The notes beneath the pieces were generated by a model that saw only the letters and a program-made list of their open reading frames with translations, searched no databases and was not told the origin of the DNA. From NCBI RefSeq assembly GCF_002157835.1, contig NZ_CP020809.1, forward strand, positions 248,001 through 312,000: DNA of 64,000 nucleotides, read 5' to 3'. Both the position numbers and the translations under genes were made by a program. Positions 35,594-43,445 of the stretch are shown piece by piece. Within the stretch, counting starts at the first letter, position 1. Every line of letters begins with the position of its first letter. This DNA comes from Mycobacterium dioxanotrophicus. GTDB taxonomy: Bacteria > Actinomycetota > Actinomycetes > Mycobacteriales > Mycobacteriaceae.

Positions 35594-36961
35594 GTGGGAA
35601 TCGTGCACAGCAGCGTGGTGGACTCGCCTCGCGAAGAGGTGTTCGCGTGGCATGAGCGCCCCGGCGCGATACACCGACTGATGCCGCCGTGGCAGCCGTT
35701 GAACGTCGTGTCGGAGGCCACGTCGCTGGTCGACGGCCGGGCAGTGCTCGGCTTGCCCGGCGGCCTGCGGTGGATTGCGCAGCATCAACCGGGGTCCTAT
35801 GACCGGCCGGCGCGGTTCGTCGACGCACTGGCCCGGGACGGGTGGCGGTCGCTTCCGGCGAGTCTGATCGGCTCGTGGCGGCACGAGCACCTCTTCGAGG
35901 CCGTCGACGCCGGGCGCACCCGCGTGATCGACCATGTCGACACCGCTGTTCCGGGAAGCTTGCTGCGACCGACGTTTCTGTACCGGCACAGCCAGCTTGC
36001 CGAAGACCTGGCCGGCCACCGGTGGTCCCATGAACACGGCCGGCGGCCGGGCACTGTCGCGGTGACCGGTTCGAGCGGCTTGGTGGGGACCGCACTGTCG
36101 GCGTTTCTGTCGACCGGTGGTTACCGGGTGATCCGGCTGGTCCGCGGCCAACCCCGCAGTGACTTCGAACGCCGTTGGCAGCCGGACGCGCCCGACTCCC
36201 ATCTGCTCGATGACGTCGATGCCGTTGTGCACCTGGCGGGGAGCTCCATCGCCGGCCGGTTCACCGATGCTCACAAGCGGTCAGTCCGGGAGAGCCGGAT
36301 CGACCCGACCCGGCGGCTTGCGCAGTGCGCGGCGGCCGCGATCAACGGTCCCTCGACGTTCGTGTGCGCATCGGCGATCGGCTTCTACGGATACGACCGC
36401 GGTGATGCCGAGCTGGACGAAGCCGCGACACCGGGCGGCGGGTTTCTCGCCGATGTGGTCGCCGACTGGGAAGCCGCCACGGCACCGGCAACGGCGGCCG
36501 GGTTGCGGGTGGTCAACGTGCGTACCGGCATCGTGCAGACCCCGCGCGGCGGAACGCTGCGGTTGATGCGTCCGTTGTTCGCGGCGGGTCTGGGTGGCCG
36601 GTTGGGGAGTGGCAGGCAGTGGTTGTCGTGGATCGACGTCGATGACCTCGTCGACGTCTATCACCGTGCGCTGGTCGATCCTGCGCTGTCGGGTCCGGTG
36701 AATGCGGTTGCGCCGCAACCGGTTCGCAATGCCGAGTACACCGCCACCCTGGCGCACGCTCTGCATCGACCGGCGGTGTTGCCGGTGCCCGATCTGGGGC
36801 CGGCCCTGCTGCTCGGCGAGCAGGGCGCACGTGAGCTGGCCGCGGCAAGTCAGCGGGTGGTGCCGATCCGGTTGCTCGAGGCCGGACACCGCTTCCGCAG
36901 GCCGTCTCTCGAGCAGTGTCTGCGCTATCAACTCGGGAACATCGCTGAGGAACACACGTGA
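35594..36961 (+). CDS. SRPBCC domain fused to a TIGR01777-type epimerase (SDR39U1-like)
   Basis: A 455-residue two-domain protein. Residues about 1-145 form an SRPBCC (START-like) ligand-binding domain. From about 155 on there is an NAD(P)-binding Rossmann domain (VAVTGSSGLVGTALSAFLS), with VVHLAGSSIAGRFTDAHK and CASAIGFYG, of the TIGR01777 epimerase family, and a DUF1731-like C-terminus (RRPSLEQCLRYQLGNI). Start is GTG at 35594 with GGGGAGG upstream. Reaction unknown; the family is atypical SDR. A SigK-like promoter precedes it, and the gene overlaps the next one by 4 nt (GTGA), so it heads a stress-responsive unit. Confidence 0.87.
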   Translation: MGIVHSSVVDSPREEVFAWHERPGAIHRLMPPWQPLNVVSEATSLVDGRAVLGLPGGLRWIAQHQPGSYDRPARFVDALARDGWRSLPASLIGSWRHEHLFEAVDAGRTRVIDHVDTAVPGSLLRPTFLYRHSQLAEDLAGHRWSHEHGRRPGTVAVTGSSGLVGTALSAFLSTGGYRVIRLVRGQPRSDFERRWQPDAPDSHLLDDVDAVVHLAGSSIAGRFTDAHKRSVRESRIDPTRRLAQCAAAAINGPSTFVCASAIGFYGYDRGDAELDEAATPGGGFLADVVADWEAATAPATAAGLRVVNVRTGIVQTPRGGTLRLMRPLFAAGLGGRLGSGRQWLSWIDVDDLVDVYHRALVDPALSGPVNAVAPQPVRNAEYTATLAHALHRPAVLPVPDLGPALLLGEQGARELAAASQRVVPIRLLEAGHRFRRPSLEQCLRYQLGNIAEEHT

Positions 36962-37407
36962 TCAGGATGCAGCGCCAGGTGACCGCCGGCTGCCCGCCGG
37001 AGGTGGCCTTTGCCTACCTTGCCGATTTCACCACGACAGAACAGTGGGATCCCGGGACGGTCCGCACTGAACGACTCTCCGGTGACGGCGGCAGAGGAAC
37101 TCGCTACGCCAACACTTCCCGCTTCGCGGGGCGCACGAGCGATCTCGTGTACGAGGTGACTGCTCTCACGCCGGGTGAGTCCATCGAACTGCGCGGCGAA
37201 AACGCCTCCGTCGTCGCCCATGACACGATCACCGTCGCTGGCCGGCCGAACGGATGCTTGGTGACATACCAGGTGGCATTCGCCTTCGCTGGGTGGCTGC
37301 GCTGGGTGGAACCACTGTTGCGATTCGCAGTCGCCGACCTGCTCGACAAGGGTGCGCGAGGCCTCGATCGTGAACTGGCGCGGTTGCATTCGCTCGGCAC
37401 GGGGTGA
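36958..37407 (+). CDS. SRPBCC-family lipid-binding/cyclase-like protein
   Basis: A 149-residue single-domain SRPBCC protein (START-like fold), starting with GTG inside the stop of the preceding gene. Segments such as CPPEVAFAYLADFTTTEQWDPGTV and LVTYQVAFAFAGWLRWVEPLLRF are typical of polyketide cyclase/dehydrase-like proteins that bind hydrophobic ligands. A second SRPBCC domain is fused to the epimerase upstream, so the two may bind the same ligand. No catalytic assignment is possible. Confidence 0.82.
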   Translation: MIRMQRQVTAGCPPEVAFAYLADFTTTEQWDPGTVRTERLSGDGGRGTRYANTSRFAGRTSDLVYEVTALTPGESIELRGENASVVAHDTITVAGRPNGCLVTYQVAFAFAGWLRWVEPLLRFAVADLLDKGARGLDRELARLHSLGTG

Positions 37408-37487
37408 GCGCTCGGCGGTCTGCTGTCCGATGGCCGCAAAACGAGTTGCCGGTCGGCGCCTGGAATGCGGATTCTGATGGTGTGGAC

Positions 37488-38375
37488 ATGCATCCCAACC
37501 AGCTGACGATCACCACGGACATGGTGCGCATTCTGGTGGGCGAGCAGTTTCCCCAATGGCGCGGTCTCCCGATTGAACAGATCGCTTCCTCGGGCACCGT
37601 CAATGCGTTGTTCCGAATCGGTGAGCGGCTCTCCGCTCGATTTCCGCTGGAATCAGAAGACGCCACCGTGGTCCGGCAGCGTTGGTGCTCCGAAGCCGAG
37701 GCGGCTCGGCTGCTCGTTGGCCGAACTCGGTTCAGCACGCCGGAGCCGATCGCACTCGGGCAGCCCGGTGCGGGCTATCCGCTTCCGTGGTCGGTGCAGA
37801 CCTGGGTGCCCGGTTCGGTCGTCCGCGGTGACGAGCCGGGCCGCTCACAGCTGCTGGCGCGGGACCTGGCCGAGTTCATCGCCGGTGTGCGCACCATCGG
37901 CACCGACGGCAAGACCTTCGACGGAGTGGGCCGCGGTGGTGACCTGACCTCGCACGACGAGTGGATCAACCGGTGCCTTCATGAGAGTGAACGACTCTTC
38001 GACGTCGCACCGTTTCGTCGGATCTGGGCTGAACTGCGGTCTTTGCCGCGCGAGTCGCCCGACGCGATGACACACGGCGACCTCATTCCCGGCAACGTTG
38101 TGGTCGACCACAGGCGACGGCTCGTCGGGATCATCGACGTCGGCGGACTGGGGCCGGCCGACCCCGCTCTCGACCTGGTGTGTGCCTGGCACTTGTTCGA
38201 CGAGCCGGCACGACGCGTCCTACGCGGCACCCTGAACTGCGATGACCTGGAGTGGGAACGCGGAAAAGCGTGGGCATTTCAGCAGGCGATGGGTCTGGTG
38301 TGGTACTACGAGCGCAGCAATCCGTCGATCAGTGAAATGGGTCGACGCACCCTGCATCGCATCGCCACCGACTGA
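37488..38375 (+). CDS. Aminoglycoside phosphotransferase-fold kinase
   Basis: A 295-residue APH-family protein. The catalytic loop is MTHGDLIPGNVVVDHRRRLVGIIDVGGLGPADPALDL (about residues 198-235), with the catalytic Asp in HGDL and metal-binding Asp in IIDVG. The ATG at 37488 (MHPNQLTI) is chosen because the frame upstream to 37404 is not conserved-looking; a GTG at 37404 overlapping the previous stop is the alternative. The family phosphorylates small hydroxylated molecules; environmental members are rarely resistance genes. It likely belongs to the same transcript as the two SRPBCC genes. Confidence 0.85.
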   Translation: MHPNQLTITTDMVRILVGEQFPQWRGLPIEQIASSGTVNALFRIGERLSARFPLESEDATVVRQRWCSEAEAARLLVGRTRFSTPEPIALGQPGAGYPLPWSVQTWVPGSVVRGDEPGRSQLLARDLAEFIAGVRTIGTDGKTFDGVGRGGDLTSHDEWINRCLHESERLFDVAPFRRIWAELRSLPRESPDAMTHGDLIPGNVVVDHRRRLVGIIDVGGLGPADPALDLVCAWHLFDEPARRVLRGTLNCDDLEWERGKAWAFQQAMGLVWYYERSNPSISEMGRRTLHRIATD

Positions 38376-38404
38376 TCCCCTCATCAACGAGGATGCCGCC
38401 GCGC

Positions 38405-38989
38405 TCACGTCTCAACGGATATCGCGATCTCGTTGCGTCGCAGGCACGCCAGTGTCCACGGCGGATCGTAGAACCAGGCACTGGGCTCACTGACTGGCGC
38501 GAACCCGTAGTCTCGCAAGGTTTCTCGAAGCTGACGGGTTTTCTCGGCCGTTCTCGATGGTCCGCGATCACCGCTGAAGCGCAGCACCGCAACGGTTTCC
38601 GGGGCCAGCTCGACCAGCGAGACGCGCTCATCATCAGGGGCGGGCAACGATTGCAGTGTGGACCCGGCCGGAAGGTAGAACCGGATCACCCAGCTCTGCT
38701 GCTCACTGCCCTGCTGCTCGACGGGCATGGTCATCGCGATCGGTTCCCGCTGCTGGTTGGCGCCGAATATGTAGCGCGCCAGGCGCCGGAACCCCGCGCT
38801 GCGGGCCGCTTCCTCGTTCGCGAGTACGTGTGTCTGGGCCGCGATACGAGGGCCGTACTGCCGGATTTCCACGCCTGGCACCAACGGGCGCGCGGTATGC
38901 GGCGGCTCCTCGACACCGAGCCGGATGCCTACCGCCGACCCGGCTACCTCCAGCACGCGGGTCGCAGCCGTCTGTATCTGGGTCAACAT
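38405..38989 (-). CDS. SOUL heme-binding family protein
   Basis: A 194-residue SOUL-domain protein. The N-terminal helix (about residues 1-22) is hydrophobic-amphipathic; the SOUL domain follows with PGVEIRQYGPRIAAQTHV, EAARSAGFRRLARYIFGAN and IAMTMPVEQQ, and ends with WFYDPPWTLACLRRNEIAI. SOUL proteins bind heme or porphyrins in eukaryotes; bacterial members are little studied. It lies 25 nt downstream of the SDR gene and should share its SigK-type promoter. Upstream in-frame ATGs overlap the SDR gene and look non-coding, so 38989 is used. Confidence 0.87.
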   Translation of the reverse strand: MLTQIQTAATRVLEVAGSAVGIRLGVEEPPHTARPLVPGVEIRQYGPRIAAQTHVLANEEAARSAGFRRLARYIFGANQQREPIAMTMPVEQQGSEQQSWVIRFYLPAGSTLQSLPAPDDERVSLVELAPETVAVLRFSGDRGPSRTAEKTRQLRETLRDYGFAPVSEPSAWFYDPPWTLACLRRNEIAISVET

Positions 38990-39014
38990 GGCGAGTCCTT
39001 CCGATGCCGCTGTT

Positions 39015-39974
39015 TCACGAGAGTCCGATCGCCCCGGCGCAATACCGCCACACCTGTTCGAGTGTGGTTTCGGTGTAGCGGGTCGTCGGCAGATAGTGGA
39101 TGGGCCGCATGCGGCGGTCATGCCAGAACTGTCCCGAGGGTGGCGTCGGCGTCGTCGCGGTGAGCCAAACCGCGGTGTCGGCGGCCTGCTCCGGCGTGCG
39201 CAGGATCGGTCGGAACAGGCGGCGAAACCCGGGCAACGCCTGCGTGAGACCTGGGGTGTCGGCCCAGCCCGGATGCATTGCGGCGACCGTCACTGATCGC
39301 CCGGCCCAGCGTTGGGCCAGCAGCGGCAACAGGGCGACCTGGATGCGCTTGCTGCGGGCGTATGCGGTGGCGCCGTGGTAGGTGCCGGTTTGATACTCGA
39401 TGTCGTCGGCATCCAGAGACTGGGTGTACATCCCTCCCGAGGAGACCAACACCACCCTCGGATCTGGTGCGGCGGCCAGCAGAGGTAGCAGAAGTTCGGT
39501 CAGCAGCAGCGGTCCCAGTACGTGGGTGGCCAGGCACAGTTCATGCCCGTCGGCACTGTCGGTCCGCTGCGCGGGCAGCACACCCGCGTTGTGGATCACC
39601 GCGTCGATGCGGCTGTGGCGGCCGCTCAGGTCGGCGGCGAACGCCCGTATATCGGCAAACGCGGACACATCGCAGCGTTCGACGACCAGGTCGGCGTCGG
39701 GATCGGCTGCCGAGAGGTCGCGCCGGGCGGCCTCGCCGCGGGAACGGTCGCGAACAGTCATGAGCACGGTGGCGCCGCGCGCGGCGAGGCCCGCGGCAAT
39801 CGCCCGTCCGATACCGGAGTTGGCACCCGTGACCAGGACCGTGGCGCCGGCCAGGTTCTCGCCATCGGAATCGGGCGTTGGCCAGAACCGCTGTCGAAAC
39901 CCGATGCCCACCCGTGAATAGCCAAGGGCGATCGTCCGGTCGAGCAGTTCGTCAACTACAGCAGAGGTGGTCAT
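39015..39974 (-). CDS. Short-chain dehydrogenase/reductase
   Basis: A 319-residue SDR related to retinol dehydrogenase/protochlorophyllide reductase-like enzymes. The cofactor loop is TGANSGIG (about residue 50), the structural motif NAG is at IHNAGVL, and the catalytic Ser, Tyr and Lys are in VSSGG and YARSK. An N-terminal extension (about 40 residues, VVDELLDRTIALGYSRVGIGFRQR) precedes the Rossmann fold. A perfect SigK-type promoter lies so close that the -10 ends 8 nt before the ATG and no ribosome site is present, so the mRNA is probably leaderless. It is followed by the SOUL gene. Confidence 0.88.
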   Translation of the reverse strand: MTTSAVVDELLDRTIALGYSRVGIGFRQRFWPTPDSDGENLAGATVLVTGANSGIGRAIAAGLAARGATVLMTVRDRSRGEAARRDLSAADPDADLVVERCDVSAFADIRAFAADLSGRHSRIDAVIHNAGVLPAQRTDSADGHELCLATHVLGPLLLTELLLPLLAAAPDPRVVLVSSGGMYTQSLDADDIEYQTGTYHGATAYARSKRIQVALLPLLAQRWAGRSVTVAAMHPGWADTPGLTQALPGFRRLFRPILRTPEQAADTAVWLTATTPTPPSGQFWHDRRMRPIHYLPTTRYTETTLEQVWRYCAGAIGLS

Positions 39975-39982
39975 CGACAGTG

Positions 39983-40009
39983 ATTCGGCGCGCGCACCTA
40001 CCCGGATGG
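39983..40009 (-). promoter_or_regulatory. SigK-type promoter of the SDR-SOUL unit
   Basis: On the minus strand: CCATCC (40004-40009), a 15-nt spacer, CCGAAT (39983-39988). Both hexamers match the SigK consensus exactly. The start codon follows after 8 nt, so transcription would begin at or next to the ATG. Confidence 0.82.
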
Positions 40010-40025
40010 GTCATCCGGCGCGAAA

Positions 40026-40766
40026 TCAGGTCAAGGGGATGGTGACGACCGGGCTGCCTGTCGGCTGGGTCGATCCGGCGCCGGGTTCGACCGTGACCGC
40101 AACCGCGGCCGCCGAATTCAGTGCCGGGATGACCTCACCGCCTGGGGGCGGCATGGTGTCGGCGCTCATGGTGCCTGCCGATCTCGATGGCCCGGACGCG
40201 GGGATGAACCACATCTGATACACGTGCCCCTGCGGGGGTGGCGGCACATTCGTCATGGACACGACCACGGCGTTGGCCTGAGCCGAGGCGCTCAAAGTTA
40301 TGGTGCCGCCTGCGACCGCGGCTGTGGTGGTGCGGGTGTCGGGGTAAGCGAGGACCTGAGCGACCGATGGCACGCCGGTGGGCTCGTGGGTGGACCGCAG
40401 CACGACGACGCCGGCGACGGCGATCACGACGGCAGCGGCGGCTGCCACCGCTACCCGCGCGACCAACCGGCGTCTGCGCGCACGGTGTCGAGCCAGATCG
40501 TCGCCGCCGCCACGCTGTGGTTGTTCCTGGACAGCTCGCAGTAAGGACTCGCGCAGACGAGCAGGTGGCGTGAGCGCGTCGCCGGCAGTGACCAGCGCCA
40601 TCGTCTCCTGAGTGTCGGCAACGATGCGCGCGAACGCGTCGGCCGTGGCTGCGCCTGCGGTGGCCAGTCGGTGGGCGATCTCGGCGCGCTCCGCTTCGGA
40701 CACGGCACCCAGCGCGTACGGGTAGGCAAGGTCGAGGAGTTCGTCGTCGGTGTGGTTGTCAGCCAT
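40026..40766 (-). CDS. rskA: Anti-sigma-K factor RskA
   Basis: A 246-residue single-pass membrane anti-sigma factor. The cytosolic N-terminus (DDELLDLAYPYALGAVSEAERAEIAHRL) is the SigK-binding type; one membrane helix (VARVAVAAAAAVVIAVAGVVVL, about residues 102-123) follows an Arg-rich stretch. The exported C-terminal domain has the RskA pattern VYQMWFIPASG and a closing proline/glycine-rich segment. It overlaps sigK by 8 nt. In M. tuberculosis RskA holds SigK at the membrane and is released by regulated proteolysis. The same overlap and order are seen there (Rv0444c-Rv0445c). Confidence 0.93.
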   Translation of the reverse strand: MADNHTDDELLDLAYPYALGAVSEAERAEIAHRLATAGAATADAFARIVADTQETMALVTAGDALTPPARLRESLLRAVQEQPQRGGGDDLARHRARRRRLVARVAVAAAAAVVIAVAGVVVLRSTHEPTGVPSVAQVLAYPDTRTTTAAVAGGTITLSASAQANAVVVSMTNVPPPPQGHVYQMWFIPASGPSRSAGTMSADTMPPPGGEVIPALNSAAAVAVTVEPGAGSTQPTGSPVVTIPLT

Positions 40767-41391
40767 CGGAACCCACCCCCAGACAGTTCTTCAGCCGGAT
40801 CAGCCCGTCGCGGATGCGGGTCTTGATGGCGGGGAGCCCGGAGCCGAGGAGTTCGGCGACCTCGCGGTAGGTGTGGCCCCCGTAATAGGCCAGCGCGATC
40901 GCCTCCCGCTGGGTGTCGGTCAACGTGTCGAGGCAGTCAACGACTTGCTGCTCGTCCAACCTCTGACCGACCTCGTCGGCGACGACGTCGTGCTCGCGCC
41001 CCAACTGGCTGGCACCGTACGCGTGGTTGCGATCGCTGGCCGACTGTTCGGAGCGCACCCGGTCGACGCTGCGGCGCTGGGTCAGAGTCAGCAGCCAGCC
41101 GATCGGGCTGGCGAGCGCCGGGTCGTACTCGCGCGCCGCCGACGTCCACACCTGCAGGTAAACCTCTTGGGAGACCTCCTCGGCCAGTGCCGGATTGCGG
41201 AGGATCCGGGAGGACAGACCGAAAACCCGTGCGCAGGTCATGTCGTAGAACTCGGTGAAGGCATCGCGATCTCCGGCTGCGATCGCGCCGAGTCGGCGGG
41301 CCAGCTCAGTTGCGTCGGCGGCGCGCGCGCCGGACGTCGACTCTGCCGCGCGGTCACCCGTACCGCGGTCACGACCGCGGGGGAGGTCCAT
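40759..41391 (-). CDS. sigK: ECF RNA polymerase sigma factor SigK
   Basis: A 210-residue ECF sigma factor. Region 2 (about residues 40-110; FTEFYDMTCARVFGLSSRILRNPALAEEVSQEVYLQVW, with GWLLTLTQRRSVDRVR) and region 4 (about 150-202; LTDTQREAIALAYYGGHTYREVAELL) are clear. Assignment as SigK comes from overlap with rskA and from the gene order downstream of ufaA1-, DUF1365- and flavoprotein-like genes, as at Rv0445c-Rv0449c. The sigma factor appears to direct at least three promoters in this window, including its own operon promoter, giving positive feedback. The N-terminal 25 residues may not all be translated. Confidence 0.93.
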   Translation of the reverse strand: MDLPRGRDRGTGDRAAESTSGARAADATELARRLGAIAAGDRDAFTEFYDMTCARVFGLSSRILRNPALAEEVSQEVYLQVWTSAAREYDPALASPIGWLLTLTQRRSVDRVRSEQSASDRNHAYGASQLGREHDVVADEVGQRLDEQQVVDCLDTLTDTQREAIALAYYGGHTYREVAELLGSGLPAIKTRIRDGLIRLKNCLGVGSDG

Positions 41392-41436
41392 GCCGGGATT
41401 TTTGCACAGACCGGGCCGTCGAGGGGGATCGTGCCC

Positions 41437-42729
41437 TTATCCAGCGTCATGGTGACCATCACCGGATGCGCGGTCAAGCACGAATTGGTGGACGTCGAGG
41501 TACCCCGAGGCGAAGCCGGCTTGGGAGTACGCGAGGTAAAACCCCCACATGCGCCGAAAGATCTCGTCGAAACCCAGCGCTTCGGCGCTGCTCGTGCGAG
41601 AGGTGAACCGTTGCAGCCACAGTCGCAACGTGTGTGCGTAATGCGAACCGAACGAATACCGATCGACAACCCGAAGCCCGGTGCGGCTTGCGACGATCTG
41701 TTCGAGCAGACCCACCGATGGCAGGAATCCGCCGGGAAAGATGTACTTGTGAATCCACGTATAGGTATTGCGGGTCGCGCGCATCCGGTGATCAGGCATT
41801 GTGATGGCCTGCAATGCGATTCGGCCGTCGTCAGCGAGCAGCCGGTCGAGGGTGTACAGGTAGGTCGGTAGGTAGCGGTGACCGACGGCCTCGATCATCT
41901 CGACCGAGACGATCGCGTCGTAGGTGCCCCGCACGTCGCGGTAGTCGCACAACGCAACGGTGACCTCGCTCGACAGGCCGGCGGCGGCGATGCGATTGCG
42001 AGCCAGCAGCTGCTGTTCACGTGACAGCGTGATCGTGTGAACCCGGGCACCCCGCTGTGCGGCCCGGATCGCCAATTCTCCCCAGCCCGTGCCGATTTCG
42101 AGAAGTCGCGTGCCTGCTGCGACAGCGGCTCCATCGAGCAGGCGGTCGATCTTGCGCTGTTGCGCCTCGCCGAGGTCCTGCCATGTTGGTGTGGCGTCGG
42201 CGCCCGTGAACAACGCTGACGAGTACGTCATGGAGTCGTCGAGGAACAGGCTGAAGAACTCGTTGGACAGGTCGTAATGATGGGCGATGTTCGCGCGGGC
42301 ATCGCCGCGTGCGCCGTATTGACTGTGAGGCACCCGCGGCAGGAACACACGGCGCAAGCGGTGCAGTGGCGCCGGCACGAGAGTATCGATGCGACCGGCC
42401 AATACCGTCAGAACCTCCGTGAGATCTGGGGATGACCAGTCACCGGCCATGTAGGACTCCCCGAAACCGATCAGACCGCCCGCGGCCAGCCGGGCGAAGA
42501 AATGATCGGGGCGGTGCAACACCATCCGCGGCGAAGCGGCGTCCGCGACGGATGCTGTGTCCGAGTAGTCCACCCGGATGGGCAGATCGCGGGTGGCGCT
42601 TCGGAACAATGCTTCTGCGATGGACGCGCCGAACCGGGCGCGTGGGCCACGGGGGACCCTGGAGAGCTCACGCCAGCGCGTCGGACCCTCTTGCCGGGCG
42701 GGGATGATTCGGGTCTGGTCGAGTGCCAT
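41437..42729 (-). CDS. ufaA1: Cyclopropane-fatty-acyl-phospholipid synthase-like methyltransferase (UfaA1-like)
   Basis: A 430-residue SAM-dependent CFA-synthase-family enzyme. The SAM-binding motif is LLEIGTGWGELAIRAAQRGA (about residue 215). Typical family motifs are SQYGARGDARANIAHHYDLSNEFFSLFLDDSMTYSSA and YTWIHKYIFPGGFLPS. Such enzymes add a methylene or methyl group to unsaturated fatty acids of phospholipids. The start at 42729 overlaps the DUF1365 stop by 1 nt (TGATG). The order flavoprotein-DUF1365-CFA synthase is a conserved module also seen in proteobacteria (cfa operons) and at Rv0447c-Rv0449c, pointing to joint modification of membrane fatty acids under SigK. Confidence 0.92.
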   Translation of the reverse strand: MALDQTRIIPARQEGPTRWRELSRVPRGPRARFGASIAEALFRSATRDLPIRVDYSDTASVADAASPRMVLHRPDHFFARLAAGGLIGFGESYMAGDWSSPDLTEVLTVLAGRIDTLVPAPLHRLRRVFLPRVPHSQYGARGDARANIAHHYDLSNEFFSLFLDDSMTYSSALFTGADATPTWQDLGEAQQRKIDRLLDGAAVAAGTRLLEIGTGWGELAIRAAQRGARVHTITLSREQQLLARNRIAAAGLSSEVTVALCDYRDVRGTYDAIVSVEMIEAVGHRYLPTYLYTLDRLLADDGRIALQAITMPDHRMRATRNTYTWIHKYIFPGGFLPSVGLLEQIVASRTGLRVVDRYSFGSHYAHTLRLWLQRFTSRTSSAEALGFDEIFRRMWGFYLAYSQAGFASGYLDVHQFVLDRASGDGHHDAG

Positions 42730-43445
42730 CAGATCCTCTCCTGAGGTCGAGTGACAACGGGCAGGCCGCGCGCCCAGAGGCGCACGCCCTGCCACCGGAT
42801 ACGCAGCGCCACCAACAGCGGAGCCAACGGAACAGCCACCAATGCCCGCAGCACGGTGGCGGTGTCGGCGGCATGCACCGCACCGGTCATCGTGGCGCTG
42901 AAAACGGTGGAGCCGGCGGGGTCACGCAAGTGGACGGCAACATGGAGCTGCCGGTCCGGTTCCGGAACGTGCAGGTGGTAGTTGCCCGTCACCGCGTTGA
43001 ACGGAGAAACGTAGAAATCCTTGGCCACAATGGCATTACCGTGCGGATCGGTGCGCACCAGGTACCGGTGTCGACCTCCGTAGGTGTTGTGCACCTCGGC
43101 CACGACGCAGGCCACTGCCCCGGCGCGGTCATGGCACCAATACAGCGTGAGCGGGTTGAACACGAAGCCGAGAACACGCGCGTTGGCGAGCATCAGAACC
43201 CGGCCCCCGGGCACGGAAATTCCATGCTCTGCCAGGTATGCATCGATGTTGGCGCGCAGTCCGCACTGCGGCTCCCCGGCGTGGTCAGCGGACCTGAACT
43301 GGGCGAACGGCCGCAACAGCCCCGGCAGCTGAGGCAGCTCGTCGAGGTCGACCAGCCAGCTGTAACTGTGGTAGCCGAATTCGTGATGGATCGGCCGGCG
43401 GCGGACGTGCCGGATGCGAGTTCGAACGATCCGCGGCAACGTCAC
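42729..43445 (-). CDS. DUF1365 family protein
   Basis: A 238-residue DUF1365 protein with the family start RTRIRHVRRRPIHHEFGYHSYSWLVDLDELP, the central LANARVLGFVFNPLTLYWCHD and AEVHNTYGGRHRYLV, and DFYVSPFNAVTGNYHLH. It is the equivalent of Rv0448c. The start is GTG at 43445, overlapping the preceding stop (GTGA), and its end overlaps the CFA synthase start. DUF1365 proteins always travel with a CFA-synthase-like enzyme and a flavin amine-oxidase-like protein; the biochemical role is not established, though a part in making furan or cyclopropane-type fatty acids has been proposed for related clusters. Confidence 0.9.
   Translation of the reverse strand: MTLPRIVRTRIRHVRRRPIHHEFGYHSYSWLVDLDELPQLPGLLRPFAQFRSADHAGEPQCGLRANIDAYLAEHGISVPGGRVLMLANARVLGFVFNPLTLYWCHDRAGAVACVVAEVHNTYGGRHRYLVRTDPHGNAIVAKDFYVSPFNAVTGNYHLHVPEPDRQLHVAVHLRDPAGSTVFSATMTGAVHAADTATVLRALVAVPLAPLLVALRIRWQGVRLWARGLPVVTRPQERI

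Noticed and set aside
37488..38375. Aminoglycoside resistance gene
   Set aside because: Only the kinase fold is visible; the family is broad in actinobacteria and the SigK-linked context does not suggest resistance.
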